Assembly: GCF_011046975.1 (NCBI RefSeq)
Contig: NZ_CP049253.1
Location: forward strand, 310,001 to 374,000
Direction: 5' to 3'
DNA from: Microbacterium amylolyticum
GTDB lineage: Bacteria > Actinomycetota > Actinomycetes > Actinomycetales > Microbacteriaceae
Length of the DNA: 64,000 bases
Under the pieces are notes generated by a model. It worked only from the letters and a program-made list of their open reading frames with translations, was not told the origin of the DNA and made no database searches. Numbering within the stretch: the first letter of the stretch is position 1; each line of letters starts with the position of its first letter. Shown one piece after another: positions 51,703-59,387 of this stretch. A program made the translations under genes and the position numbers.

Positions 51703-53549
51703 TGCCGCGAATTCGTCAATCCGACGTCGAAGCGGTCAAATCACAGGTGAACATCGCCGACATCATCGGCGAACGAGTTGCCCTGAAGTCAGCAGGAATC
51801 GGGTCGATGAAGGGGCTGTGCCCGTTCCACGACGAGAAGTCTCCGAGCTTCAACGTGCGCCCTGCGCAGGGTTTTTACCACTGCTTCGGCTGTGGCGAGT
51901 CAGGCGATGTATACACATTCCTGCGCGAAATGGACCACCTCACGTTCGCTGAGGCCGTTGAAAAGGTCGCACAACGCATTGGCTACCAGCTGACCTACGA
52001 AGAAGGCGGGGGGCCCGCCCCCGAAGCGAGCGGTCGTTCGCGTCTCTTCGCCGCGAACTCCGCGGCAGCTGAGTTCTTCCGTCGTCAGTTGCTCTCGCCT
52101 GAAGCCGAAACGGCACGGGCGTTCCTCGGTGGCAGAGGTTTCGACCCTGGCGCAGCCGCCCACTTCAGCGTGGGTTACGCACCAAAGGGCTGGGACCACC
52201 TGATGAACGCGCTGACAGCTCAGGGGTTCACCCGCGATGAACTGATCCTGGCCGGGTTGGTGTCCACGAACCAGCGTGGTGGGGTGTACGACCGGTTCCG
52301 GGGCCGGCTCGTGTGGCCGATTCGCGACGTCACCGGACAGACCATCGGATTCGGTGCGCGGAAGCTCTATGACGACGACAAAGGGCCCAAGTATCTCAAT
52401 ACCCCCGAGACACCGGTCTACAAGAAGAACCAGGTGCTGTACGGCCTCGACCTCGCGAAAAAGGACATCTCTCGCGGCGATCCCAAACGCGTCATCGTCG
52501 TCGAGGGCTACACCGATGTGATGGCCTGCCATCTGGCGGGGCTGACGACCGCCGTTGCCACGTGTGGAACCGCCTTCGGAACCGAGCACATCAAAATGCT
52601 CCGTCGCGTGATGGGTGATGACTCGGCGCAGGGTGAGGTGGTCTTCACATTTGACGGTGACGAAGCCGGCCAGAAAGCCGCCATCCGCGCATTCGCCGAT
52701 GCGGATCGTTTCTCTGCCCAGACGTTCGTTGCAGTTGCGCCCGATGGCCTCGATCCGTGCGACTTGCGTCTCGAACGAGGTGACGGCGCCGTTCGCGGAC
52801 TGCTCGACCACCGCGTGCCGATGTTCGAGTTCGTCATTGACCAGAAGCTCGCCGGCTTCCCGCTCACCAGCGTTGAAGGACGCGTCGGCGCTCTGCGCGC
52901 GGCAGCACCGATCGTTGCCGAAATCCGTGACCAACTTCTGCGCCCCGGCTACGAGCGTGTTCTCGCACAGCGTCTGGGCATGGACCCCACGGATGTTCGC
53001 CGGGAAGTTGAACGCGCATCCAAGGGCGGACAGCGCCGTGAAGAGACTTTCGTGCCGCCCGTGACGGAGGGGGCTGCTCCGCCCGCGGTGACGCTTGCCG
53101 CTCTGCCGCGGACAACCGACGTCGCTGTCGAACGTGATGCTCTCACCGGCGTGCTTCAGTACGGGCACAAGATTGATCCCGATCTGCTTCATCGTGCCCT
53201 GCTCACACCGTTCCGTGCGGGGCCGCTCGATGCGGTCCGCGCTGCGATTTCTGCCGTCGACCGCTCGAAACCCGGCTGGGGCCAGACAGCGATCGACTCA
53301 CTCCCCGTTGTTCTTCGCCAGCTTGGCGGGGAGCTCTTGATGCGCGATTTTCCCGCCAGGGACGAGGAGCATGCCGCTCGATCGGCCAATGCTCTGTGTC
53401 GTCGCATCCTCATTCGGGCGATCGACGCGGAAAAACACGAGCTCATTGGCGCGGTGCAGCGGGTGCCGCCCGAGAGCGACGAGGGACGCGCCGTTCGTAT
53501 CAGAATGCGTGATTTGGACCACGCGCGAACACGCCTCGCCGAGGAGTGA
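51702..53549 (+). CDS. dnaG: DNA primase
   Basis: A 615-residue primase that lays RNA primers for replication. Order: zinc-binding CPFHDEKSPSF ... YHCFGCG, the RNA polymerase core, the TOPRIM motifs VVEGYTDVMA and DGDEAGQ, and a C-terminal helicase-interacting part. ATG 51702 overlaps the dgt stop. Normal length for the family. Confidence 0.97.
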   Translation: MPRIRQSDVEAVKSQVNIADIIGERVALKSAGIGSMKGLCPFHDEKSPSFNVRPAQGFYHCFGCGESGDVYTFLREMDHLTFAEAVEKVAQRIGYQLTYEEGGGPAPEASGRSRLFAANSAAAEFFRRQLLSPEAETARAFLGGRGFDPGAAAHFSVGYAPKGWDHLMNALTAQGFTRDELILAGLVSTNQRGGVYDRFRGRLVWPIRDVTGQTIGFGARKLYDDDKGPKYLNTPETPVYKKNQVLYGLDLAKKDISRGDPKRVIVVEGYTDVMACHLAGLTTAVATCGTAFGTEHIKMLRRVMGDDSAQGEVVFTFDGDEAGQKAAIRAFADADRFSAQTFVAVAPDGLDPCDLRLERGDGAVRGLLDHRVPMFEFVIDQKLAGFPLTSVEGRVGALRAAAPIVAEIRDQLLRPGYERVLAQRLGMDPTDVRREVERASKGGQRREETFVPPVTEGAAPPAVTLAALPRTTDVAVERDALTGVLQYGHKIDPDLLHRALLTPFRAGPLDAVRAAISAVDRSKPGWGQTAIDSLPVVLRQLGGELLMRDFPARDEEHAARSANALCRRILIRAIDAEKHELIGAVQRVPPESDEGRAVRIRMRDLDHARTRLAEE

Positions 53550-53585
53550 CGAAGCAGGGGCGCACGTCTGGGGCAGGATGGGCGT

Positions 53586-54371
53586 ATGCGGATCCCCGAG
53601 CTGACAGACTGGGCGCTCTCGATCGACGATCTGAGCGTACGGAGGGGCTACGGCGCCAATTCTGTGCGCGCGGTCGATGGTGTTTCCGCACAGTTGCCAT
53701 TCGGCGCTGCGCTTGTCATCGCGGGATCGACGGGCTCAGGACGGACATCTCTTCTTGCGGCTCTCGCCGGTGTCCGAGACAAGCGCGCACGGATCATCGG
53801 GGGAGAGTCAACCGTGTGCGGGATCTCCGCGCGGCATCCGGGGCGCGCACGCTCCGTTCTGACATACCGCGTCGGGTATATGGCCCAGGATGCCGGGCCC
53901 AATTTTGACCCCGACCGCACGATTGGCGAGATCATTGCCGCTCCGATAGTGATGCGGGATCCGCGCACCATCGGCCGCGCGCTCGAGGTACGTGTGTCGA
54001 AGCTCCTGGACGAGGTTCGGCTACCTCTCGGCGTGATGGGGCGGTTCCCCCACGAGCTCAGCGCCGGCATGCGGCAGCGGGTCGCTCTCGCCCGCGCCCT
54101 GGTGCTCGACCCCCGTCTGCTCGTCGCGGACGAACCGCTCGCCGGTATCGACGTCGAGGTGCGCCACGTCGTGCGTGACGCCATTCTTCGTCGACGGGAT
54201 GAATGGGGGATGGCAGCGCTGATCGCAACGAACGACGTTGCGTTCGCAGAAGAGATCGGCGCGCATCGTCTCGTGATGCGCGAGGGGTGCGTCACCGCAT
54301 CCGCCGAGCCCGGCGCCGACCCGGTTGTCACTCCCGGCGAAGAAGACACTCGCGCTTTTCTCGTGCGCTAG
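53586..54371 (+). CDS. Stand-alone ABC ATPase with altered catalytic motifs
   Basis: A 261-residue single-domain ABC protein similar to oligopeptide-transport ATPases. The P-loop reads GSTGSGRT, with Arg in place of the invariant Lys; the signature is LSAGMRQRV; the Q-loop YMAQD and the Walker B region LLVADEPLAGID are normal; the switch His is Asn in IATND. This combination predicts weak or absent ATP hydrolysis. No permease or binding protein lies next to it. CAGGAT ends 6 bases before ATG 53586. A terminator follows. It may be a decaying gene or a regulatory subunit. Confidence 0.75.
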   Translation: MRIPELTDWALSIDDLSVRRGYGANSVRAVDGVSAQLPFGAALVIAGSTGSGRTSLLAALAGVRDKRARIIGGESTVCGISARHPGRARSVLTYRVGYMAQDAGPNFDPDRTIGEIIAAPIVMRDPRTIGRALEVRVSKLLDEVRLPLGVMGRFPHELSAGMRQRVALARALVLDPRLLVADEPLAGIDVEVRHVVRDAILRRRDEWGMAALIATNDVAFAEEIGAHRLVMREGCVTASAEPGADPVVTPGEEDTRAFLVR

Positions 54372-54419
54372 GGCGCGTGCCTGATCGTTGACCGGAGTTG
54401 ACGGCGTAGCCGCATGAGA

Positions 54420-54451
54420 AAACCCCCTCGCTGTGATGGGCGAGGGGGTTT
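54420..54451. terminator. Bidirectional terminator between the ABC ATPase and tRNA-Asn
   Basis: A 12-bp perfect stem (AAACCCCCTCGC) with an 8-base loop, A-run on the left and T-rich TTTATTTCTT on the right. It suits both directions. Confidence 0.88.
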
Positions 54452-54459
54452 ATTTCTTG

Positions 54460-54531
54460 CTCCCCGGGTTGGACTCGAACCAACAACCTATCGGTTAACA
54501 GCCGATTGCTCTGCCATTGAGCTACCGAGGA
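54460..54531 (-). tRNA. tRNA-Asn (anticodon GTT)
   Basis: A 72-base cloverleaf on the minus strand: acceptor TCCTCGG / CCGGGGA, D-arm GCTCAATGGCAGAGC, anticodon loop with GTT in CTGTTAACC, T-arm GGTTCGAGTCC. CCA is not encoded. It faces the ABC ATPase gene. Confidence 0.93.
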
Positions 54532-54624
54532 TCAGTGTTACATTCGGGTTCACCCGCGCAACTCCAATAGCTTAGCAAACACATCCCGTGGGCTCGAAAC
54601 TCGGCGCGCTGCCCGGGAGTGTCG

Positions 54625-55089
54625 TCATCGTTCCGCGCCAGCGAGCGTTCCGACACCGCTCACAACGTCTGCGCCGAAGTCATCACTCGCCTCAAAAACG
54701 AGGCATTGGATCAGCCGGTCATCATCCTGCTCCCACGACTCCTGAGAGGGGGAGTAGTACATGTAAAACAACTCGGATTCCTCATAAGGTACGCCGACAA
54801 AGTCTCCGAACGCGTCATAACAGCCCAGGTCGGCGGCGTCCGCTATCGCATCGGTTCCGGGCCAAGAGTCGGCCATGTCTACCTCGAACTCGGCGTAGAG
54901 CTCGTAGTCATGAGGCTGCGCACAGTCGACGACCTCGACAGACGTGACCTCCGACGCATCTTCGGGCTGCATCAAACAGTCACCGACCGTGACGTCATAC
55001 ACCGATGTTCCCGACGAGCAGCCAGCCATTGCTCCGGCGAGCACAAAGACGGCAGACGTTGCCATAAAGGCGCGGGCGCGAGTTCTCAT
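54625..55089 (-). CDS. Small lipoprotein with septum-formation-like domain
   Basis: A 154-residue exported protein. It has a basic N-terminus, a hydrophobic stretch and the lipobox AGAMAGC, so it is anchored outside the membrane. The mature part is acidic with several Cys (DCLMQP, VDCAQPHDYELYAEF, DLGCYD) and resembles the septum-formation (PF13845-like) family; the Cys pairs could form disulfides. Function unknown. TACGAT ends 6 bases before the ATG. Confidence 0.75.
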   Translation of the reverse strand: MRTRARAFMATSAVFVLAGAMAGCSSGTSVYDVTVGDCLMQPEDASEVTSVEVVDCAQPHDYELYAEFEVDMADSWPGTDAIADAADLGCYDAFGDFVGVPYEESELFYMYYSPSQESWEQDDDRLIQCLVFEASDDFGADVVSGVGTLAGAER

Positions 55090-55095
55090 GCGCCC

Positions 55096-55101
55096 ATCGT
55101 A
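55096..55101 (-). promoter_or_regulatory. Candidate -10 hexamer of the lipoprotein gene (leaderless)
   Basis: TACGAT (minus strand) ends 6 bases before ATG 55089, without a ribosome site. Confidence 0.45.
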
Positions 55102-55122
55102 TGCGGGGAGGCGACTGACCAG

Positions 55123-55196
55123 TAGGGCGGGTCGGACTTGAACCGACGATCGTTGGATTATGAGTCCACTGCCTTAACCAGCTTGGCCACCGCCCC
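55123..55196 (-). tRNA. tRNA with CAT anticodon (tRNA-Ile2 or elongator tRNA-Met)
   Basis: A 74-base cloverleaf on the minus strand: acceptor GGGGCGG / CCGCCCT (one G-U pair), D-arm GCCAAGCTGGTTAAGGC, anticodon loop CTCATAA, T-arm GGTTCAAGTCC. It is not initiator tRNA, which has a mismatched first pair and a different anticodon stem. Whether C34 is changed to lysidine (Ile) cannot be read. Confidence 0.88.
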
Positions 55197-55209
55197 GTAC
55201 CTATCCAGC

Positions 55210-56274
55210 TTATCGTCCGGACAGAGAATCGCCTGAATCGCCATCGGGCGACGGGGGCTGCGTCGTTCCGTCTCCCGGGCGCCTGCTCCCGCGAGAAAAG
55301 GGGAGCTCCTGGCTCTCGTGAACGATCTGCGGATGGTTCTTGGCCAGCAGGAATACGCCGATGGTCGCCGCCGTACCCGCGACCACCCAGATCACCAACG
55401 TCCACGCGGGAGCACGCGCTGCTTCATTCAACAGGGTCGCTCCGATAATGACGGCAACGATTGGATCGATCACGGTGAGTCCGGCGATAACGAGGTCGGG
55501 AGGGCCTGCCGAATATGCCGTTTGCACGAAATAGGCGCCAGCAGCTGCGGCGGCAACGAGCGCAACGGCACAGGCGATCGTGATCAGGCCGATGTCTCCC
55601 TGCTGGACGCGTTTGATGATGACCTTTGCGATCGTGGCGACGAATCCGTAAAGCACACCGGCGGCAACGATGTAGAACAAAGCGCCCGCCCGATTTCGCA
55701 GGAACAGCCAGGTCGCGCCAACGACGATCATCACGATCAGGAGGATCGCGAGCAGCGTGAGCAATTGCTCGTCCCCGACCGGCTTCTCAACCGCGAAGAG
55801 CGCCGCGAAGAACACGAACAGGAAGATCCCGCCCAGGCTCAGCGCGATTGCCGAGAGGGATGCTCGTGTGGGCATATGACCCGACATCTGAGCGTTCAAC
55901 AAGGTCGTGATAACGAGGGAGACGGCTCCGATAGGCTGCACGACGATCAGCGGAGCGATCGCGAGCGCCGAGAGTTGACACACGATCGCCGACCCCAGCA
56001 ACAGCGTTCCCAAAATCCACGACGGGCGCCGCAGCATCATCCCGAGGTGAGCCGCGCTGAGTCCCTTTCGTCCGGATGCCCCCGAGAGGCGCTCAACCTT
56101 GCGCACGCCCTGACTCTGAAACTGCGTTCCGAGGGACAGAAACACCGCTCCGGCGATGGCGAGGGGAATACCGAGCAAGAGGCCAGGGTTATCGAGAAAC
56201 CCCACGTCGATATCTGAGACGACCTCCGCGACGAGCGCAGGAAACGTCTGCAGAGATGCGAATTCTGACGACAC
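55210..56274 (-). CDS. DMT-superfamily (NIPA-like) transporter
   Basis: A 354-residue membrane protein with about nine hydrophobic segments. The start has GIPLAIAGAVFLSLGTQFQSQGVRKVE, and later SALAIAPLIVVQPIGAVSLV and AGLTVIDPIVAVIIGATLLNE, which is typical of DMT transporters with NIPA-like arrangement. The substrate is unknown. The C-terminal 40 residues are polar and disordered-looking. GTG 56274 has TAGTGT 7 bases upstream. It is divergent from def. Confidence 0.85.
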   Translation of the reverse strand: MSSEFASLQTFPALVAEVVSDIDVGFLDNPGLLLGIPLAIAGAVFLSLGTQFQSQGVRKVERLSGASGRKGLSAAHLGMMLRRPSWILGTLLLGSAIVCQLSALAIAPLIVVQPIGAVSLVITTLLNAQMSGHMPTRASLSAIALSLGGIFLFVFFAALFAVEKPVGDEQLLTLLAILLIVMIVVGATWLFLRNRAGALFYIVAAGVLYGFVATIAKVIIKRVQQGDIGLITIACAVALVAAAAAGAYFVQTAYSAGPPDLVIAGLTVIDPIVAVIIGATLLNEAARAPAWTLVIWVVAGTAATIGVFLLAKNHPQIVHESQELPFSRGSRRPGDGTTQPPSPDGDSGDSLSGR

Positions 56275-56281
56275 GCGATCG

Positions 56282-56287
56282 ACACTA
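56282..56287 (-). promoter_or_regulatory. Candidate -10 hexamer of the DMT transporter gene
   Basis: TAGTGT (minus strand) ends 7 bases before GTG 56274. Confidence 0.35.
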
Positions 56288-56345
56288 CTGGCAGGACATG
56301 GGGTTTTTCAGTAGGGGTTTCCAGAACGATTGCGGACGGGCTCGA

Positions 56346-56351
56346 TACCCT
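56346..56351 (+). promoter_or_regulatory. Candidate -10 hexamer of def (leaderless)
   Basis: TACCCT ends 6 bases before ATG 56358, with no Shine-Dalgarno. Confidence 0.4.
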
Positions 56352-56357
56352 GAACTC

Positions 56358-56924
56358 ATGGCTATTCTCCCGATACGCATCTGGGGCGATCCCGTCCTCC
56401 ATGCGCCCGCAGAACCCGTCGAAGAAATCACAGACGACGTTCGCGAACTCGTCGCCAACATGTACGACACGATGGACGCCGCTCCAGGCGTCGGGCTCGC
56501 CGCTCCCCAGGTCGGCGTCGGTCTGCGTATCTTCACGTACACATACGAAGACGATGAGGGAAACCCCTGGCGGGGAGAGATCATCAACCCCGAGCTCTGG
56601 ATGACTCCCCTCGAACCGGGGGATCCGGATGAGGATTTCGAATCCGAAGGGTGCCTCTCTTTTCCCGGTGAATCATTCCCCTTGCGGCGTTCCGACCGCG
56701 TCCGCGTCACCGGAATGAACCTCGAGGGCGAGCCCGTTTTGATCGATGTCGATGGCTGGCGCGCGCGGATCATGCAGCATGAGTTTGATCACCTCGACGG
56801 CACGATCTACATCGATCGCGTCTCGGATGGAGACTGGAAGACGGCTCAAAAGATCTCGAAGAAGCGCGGATGGGGTAAGCCGGGGGCAAGTTGGCTTCCC
56901 GGCACAGACGACCTCGAGGCCTGA
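56358..56924 (+). CDS. def: Peptide deformylase
   Basis: A 188-residue metalloenzyme that removes the formyl group from new proteins. All three motifs are present: GVGLAAPQVG, EGCLSFPG (metal Cys) and QHEFDHLDG (metal His pair and Glu). ATG 56358 starts AILPIRIWGDPVLH, the normal beginning. The open frame extends well upstream but that part lies over the divergent transporter gene. Confidence 0.95.
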   Translation: MAILPIRIWGDPVLHAPAEPVEEITDDVRELVANMYDTMDAAPGVGLAAPQVGVGLRIFTYTYEDDEGNPWRGEIINPELWMTPLEPGDPDEDFESEGCLSFPGESFPLRRSDRVRVTGMNLEGEPVLIDVDGWRARIMQHEFDHLDGTIYIDRVSDGDWKTAQKISKKRGWGKPGASWLPGTDDLEA

Positions 56925-56933
56925 ACGGGCGAA

Positions 56934-56967
56934 CGTCCCGCGATGACGGTGTTGTTATCGCGGGACG
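56934..56967 (+). terminator. Terminator after def
   Basis: A perfect 11-bp stem (CGTCCCGCGAT) with a 12-base loop lies 10 bases after the def stop. Confidence 0.7.
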
Positions 56968-57063
56968 CGTGGGTAACAATGGCTGAAGAACTGAAAAAGT
57001 AGACGCCAGATTTCTCGGGGGCAGGTACGGAGGGGAAGCCGCACCTGACGAAACGGAGAGATC

Positions 57064-57567
57064 ATGGCGACATCGCTGGCGCGCGGAGTGGTATTCATCC
57101 ACTCGGCCCCGAAAGCGCTGTGCCCCCACTTGGAGTGGGCGGTCGGGCGCTCGATTCGTCGCGCCGTAAACTTCTCCTGGCAAGACCAGCCGGCTCTGGC
57201 TGGAGCACGGCGCGCTGAGTTTGCGTGGAGCGGACTTGCGGGTGACGGTGCCGCGATCGCCTCGGCCATCCGTGGCTGGGAGCACCTGCGGTTCGAGGTG
57301 ACCGAGAACCCAACGCCGGAGAGCCTCGGCGGGCGTTGGATGCACACACCCGAGTTGGGGATCCATCACGCACAAATTGATGCCGCCGGGAGTATCGTGG
57401 TGTCTGAGGAACGCGTGCGGGATGCGATGCGCCACGCAGATCCCGGAGAGATGCGACGCGAGCTGGATGTTGCGCTCGGAACGGCGTGGGACGACGAGCT
57501 TGAGGTATTCCGCACAGCGGGGGACCACGCACCCCATCGAATTTCCTGGCTCAGCCGCGTTGGATAG
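57064..57567 (+). CDS. DUF3145-family protein
   Basis: A 167-residue soluble protein of the actinobacteria-specific DUF3145 family: it opens ATSLARGVVFIHSAPKALCPH and has FSWQDQPALAGARRAEFAW and GGRWMHTPELGIHHAQIDA. The function is unknown. It is regularly found next to the fatty-acid synthesis cluster, here convergent to fabF, which hints at a lipid-related role. GGAGAG precedes the ATG. A hairpin follows. Confidence 0.88.
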   Translation: MATSLARGVVFIHSAPKALCPHLEWAVGRSIRRAVNFSWQDQPALAGARRAEFAWSGLAGDGAAIASAIRGWEHLRFEVTENPTPESLGGRWMHTPELGIHHAQIDAAGSIVVSEERVRDAMRHADPGEMRRELDVALGTAWDDELEVFRTAGDHAPHRISWLSRVG

Positions 57568-57583
57568 CGCGGCTCCATAGGCC

Positions 57584-57619
57584 CAGCGGGCTCTCAGAGA
57601 GTACTCGGGGAGCCCGCTG
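57584..57619 (+). terminator. Terminator after DUF3145 gene
   Basis: A 9-bp perfect stem (CAGCGGGCT), extendable with weaker pairs, begins 17 bases after the stop. Confidence 0.65.
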
Positions 57620-57641
57620 AATACTGCCCACGCCCCGCCAA

Positions 57642-57702
57642 TTCATGATTTCTGGCACAATTCTGCCCCGGTCCGGGGCCGAACTGTGCCAGAAATCATG
57701 AA
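57642..57702. repeat. Long near-perfect palindrome between DUF3145 and fabF
   Basis: An 18-bp perfect outer stem (TTCATGATTTCTGGCACA) is followed, after one mismatch, by a second stem ending in a GC core (GCCCCG) and 3-base loop; about 27 of 29 positions pair. The outer arms are A/T-rich for this genome. It lies after the fabF stop and probably serves as its terminator, but its form also suits a mobile palindromic repeat. Confidence 0.8.
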
Positions 57703-57736
57703 AAAGGACACGCGCACTGCGCGCTGGGCGGGGTGC

Positions 57737-58978
57737 TCAGTCGTCGTAGGACGCGAAGGCGATGACAGCGTTGTGTCCGCCGAAGCCGAACGAGTTGCTG
57801 ATCGCGAGCTGCGGGCCGTCGCCCAGCGGCTGAGGCTCGCCCGAGAGCTTGAACGGCACCTCGGGATCCTGCTCCGTGAGGTTGATCGTCGGGGGAGCGA
57901 CACGGTCGCGCAGCGCGAGGATCGTGTACACGGCCTCGATCGCTCCTGTACCGCCCAGGAGGTGGCCCGTCGATGCCTTTGTCGCGGAGACCGGGATTTC
58001 GTCGATGCGGTCGTCGAAGACCTTCTTCAACGCCACGTACTCGTTCGGGTCGCCAACGGGGGTAGACGTCGCGTGTGCGTTGATGTGCGTGACGTCATCA
58101 GGCGAAGCTCCAGCAACGGCGAGCGCCCGTTCAACGGCGCGCGCTGCTCCCGCACCCTCGGGATCGTTGCCCGTAATGTGGTAGGAATCAGCCGTCACGC
58201 CACCGCCAACGAGGTACGCGTAGATGTGCGCTCCACGCGCTTTCGCGTGCTCTTCCGTTTCGAGCACAAGCACAGCGGCGCCCTCACCCATGACGAAACC
58301 ATCGCGATCGATGCTGCCGGGGCGCGATGCGTGTTCCGGGTCGTCGTTGCGACGCGACAGGGCCTGAGCCGATGCGAACGAGGCGATTGTGATCGGGTGG
58401 ATCGCCGATTCTGCGCCGCCGGCGATGACGACGTCTGCGAGCCCCTGCTGCAGGTGCTCATAGGCGTTCAAGATGGACTCCGTGCTGGACGCACAGGCGC
58501 TCACTGCGGTGCTGGCGAAAGCGCGGGCGCCGAACTGCAGGGACAGATTTCCTGCCGCGGCGTTGGGCATGAGCATCGGGACGGTGAGCGGCATCACGCG
58601 CCGAGGGCCCTTTTCGCGGAGCGCGTCCCAGGCATCCAGAAGGGTCCAAACACCGCCGATACCGGTAGCGAAGTCTACGCCGAGGCGTTCAGGAGCGACA
58701 TCGGGCTCCCCGGCGTCTGCCCATGCTTCACGCGCGGCGATCAGCGCGAACTGCGTGGAGGGATCGAGGCGCTTGGCTTCGTGACGGGGGAGGACCTCCG
58801 AGGGGCGCACACTCGCCTCAGCGGCAAAGGTGACGGGGAGGTTGTACTTCTCGACCCAGTCGTATTCGAGGCTGCGAGCTCCGGAGACGCCGTCCAGGAG
58901 GTTCTTCCAGTTGTCCGGCGCCGTGCCGCCGAGAGCTGAGGTCGCACCGATTCCGGTCACGACAATGCGCTTGGTCAT
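57737..58978 (-). CDS. fabF: 3-oxoacyl-[acyl-carrier-protein] synthase II
   Basis: A 413-residue condensing enzyme that elongates acyl-ACP with malonyl-ACP. The Cys-His-His triad is in SACASST, INAHATSTPVGD and KASTGHLLGG. KRIVVTGIGATSALGG is a normal start. It is the last gene of fabD-fabH-acpP-fabF, all on the minus strand. A long palindrome follows the stop. Confidence 0.96.
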   Translation of the reverse strand: MTKRIVVTGIGATSALGGTAPDNWKNLLDGVSGARSLEYDWVEKYNLPVTFAAEASVRPSEVLPRHEAKRLDPSTQFALIAAREAWADAGEPDVAPERLGVDFATGIGGVWTLLDAWDALREKGPRRVMPLTVPMLMPNAAAGNLSLQFGARAFASTAVSACASSTESILNAYEHLQQGLADVVIAGGAESAIHPITIASFASAQALSRRNDDPEHASRPGSIDRDGFVMGEGAAVLVLETEEHAKARGAHIYAYLVGGGVTADSYHITGNDPEGAGAARAVERALAVAGASPDDVTHINAHATSTPVGDPNEYVALKKVFDDRIDEIPVSATKASTGHLLGGTGAIEAVYTILALRDRVAPPTINLTEQDPEVPFKLSGEPQPLGDGPQLAISNSFGFGGHNAVIAFASYDD

Positions 58979-59057
58979 GCGTGGTTTCCTTGCTCCGAGA
59001 TGGTGTGAGAGATCGGTGGGCGCCGCACGAAGGCTCTCCGTGCGGCGCCCGCGCGAT

Positions 59058-59306
59058 TTACTCCTGGTTCGACGAGATGTAGTCGACAGCGTCCTTCACG
59101 GCCTTGAGGTTCTTGACCTCGTCGTCCGGAATGGTGACGCCGAACTTCTCCTCCGCGTTGACGACGATCGTCATCATGGAGATCGAGTCGATGTCGAGGT
59201 CGTCCGTGAACGACTTCTCGAGTGCGACCTCGCTCGCGTCGATTCCGGTCTCGTCGGTGATGAGCTCGGCCAGGCCAGCGAGGACCTCTTCGTTGGTGAA
59301 TGCCAT
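59058..59306 (-). CDS. acpP: Acyl carrier protein
   Basis: An 82-residue acidic carrier. The serine that takes phosphopantetheine is in DIDSISMM; FTNEEVLAGLAELI at the start is normal. It holds growing fatty acids for FabD, FabH and FabF. An AAGGAG site stands before ATG 59306, suiting high expression. Confidence 0.96.
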   Translation of the reverse strand: MAFTNEEVLAGLAELITDETGIDASEVALEKSFTDDLDIDSISMMTIVVNAEEKFGVTIPDDEVKNLKAVKDAVDYISSNQE

Positions 59307-59387
59307 GGGATTGCTCCTTGGTTGTAACTGTTTCGGGATAGAGAAGGTCGGAAACCGCCTCTCAGTCTAGGCGGCGTCCGGATCAAA

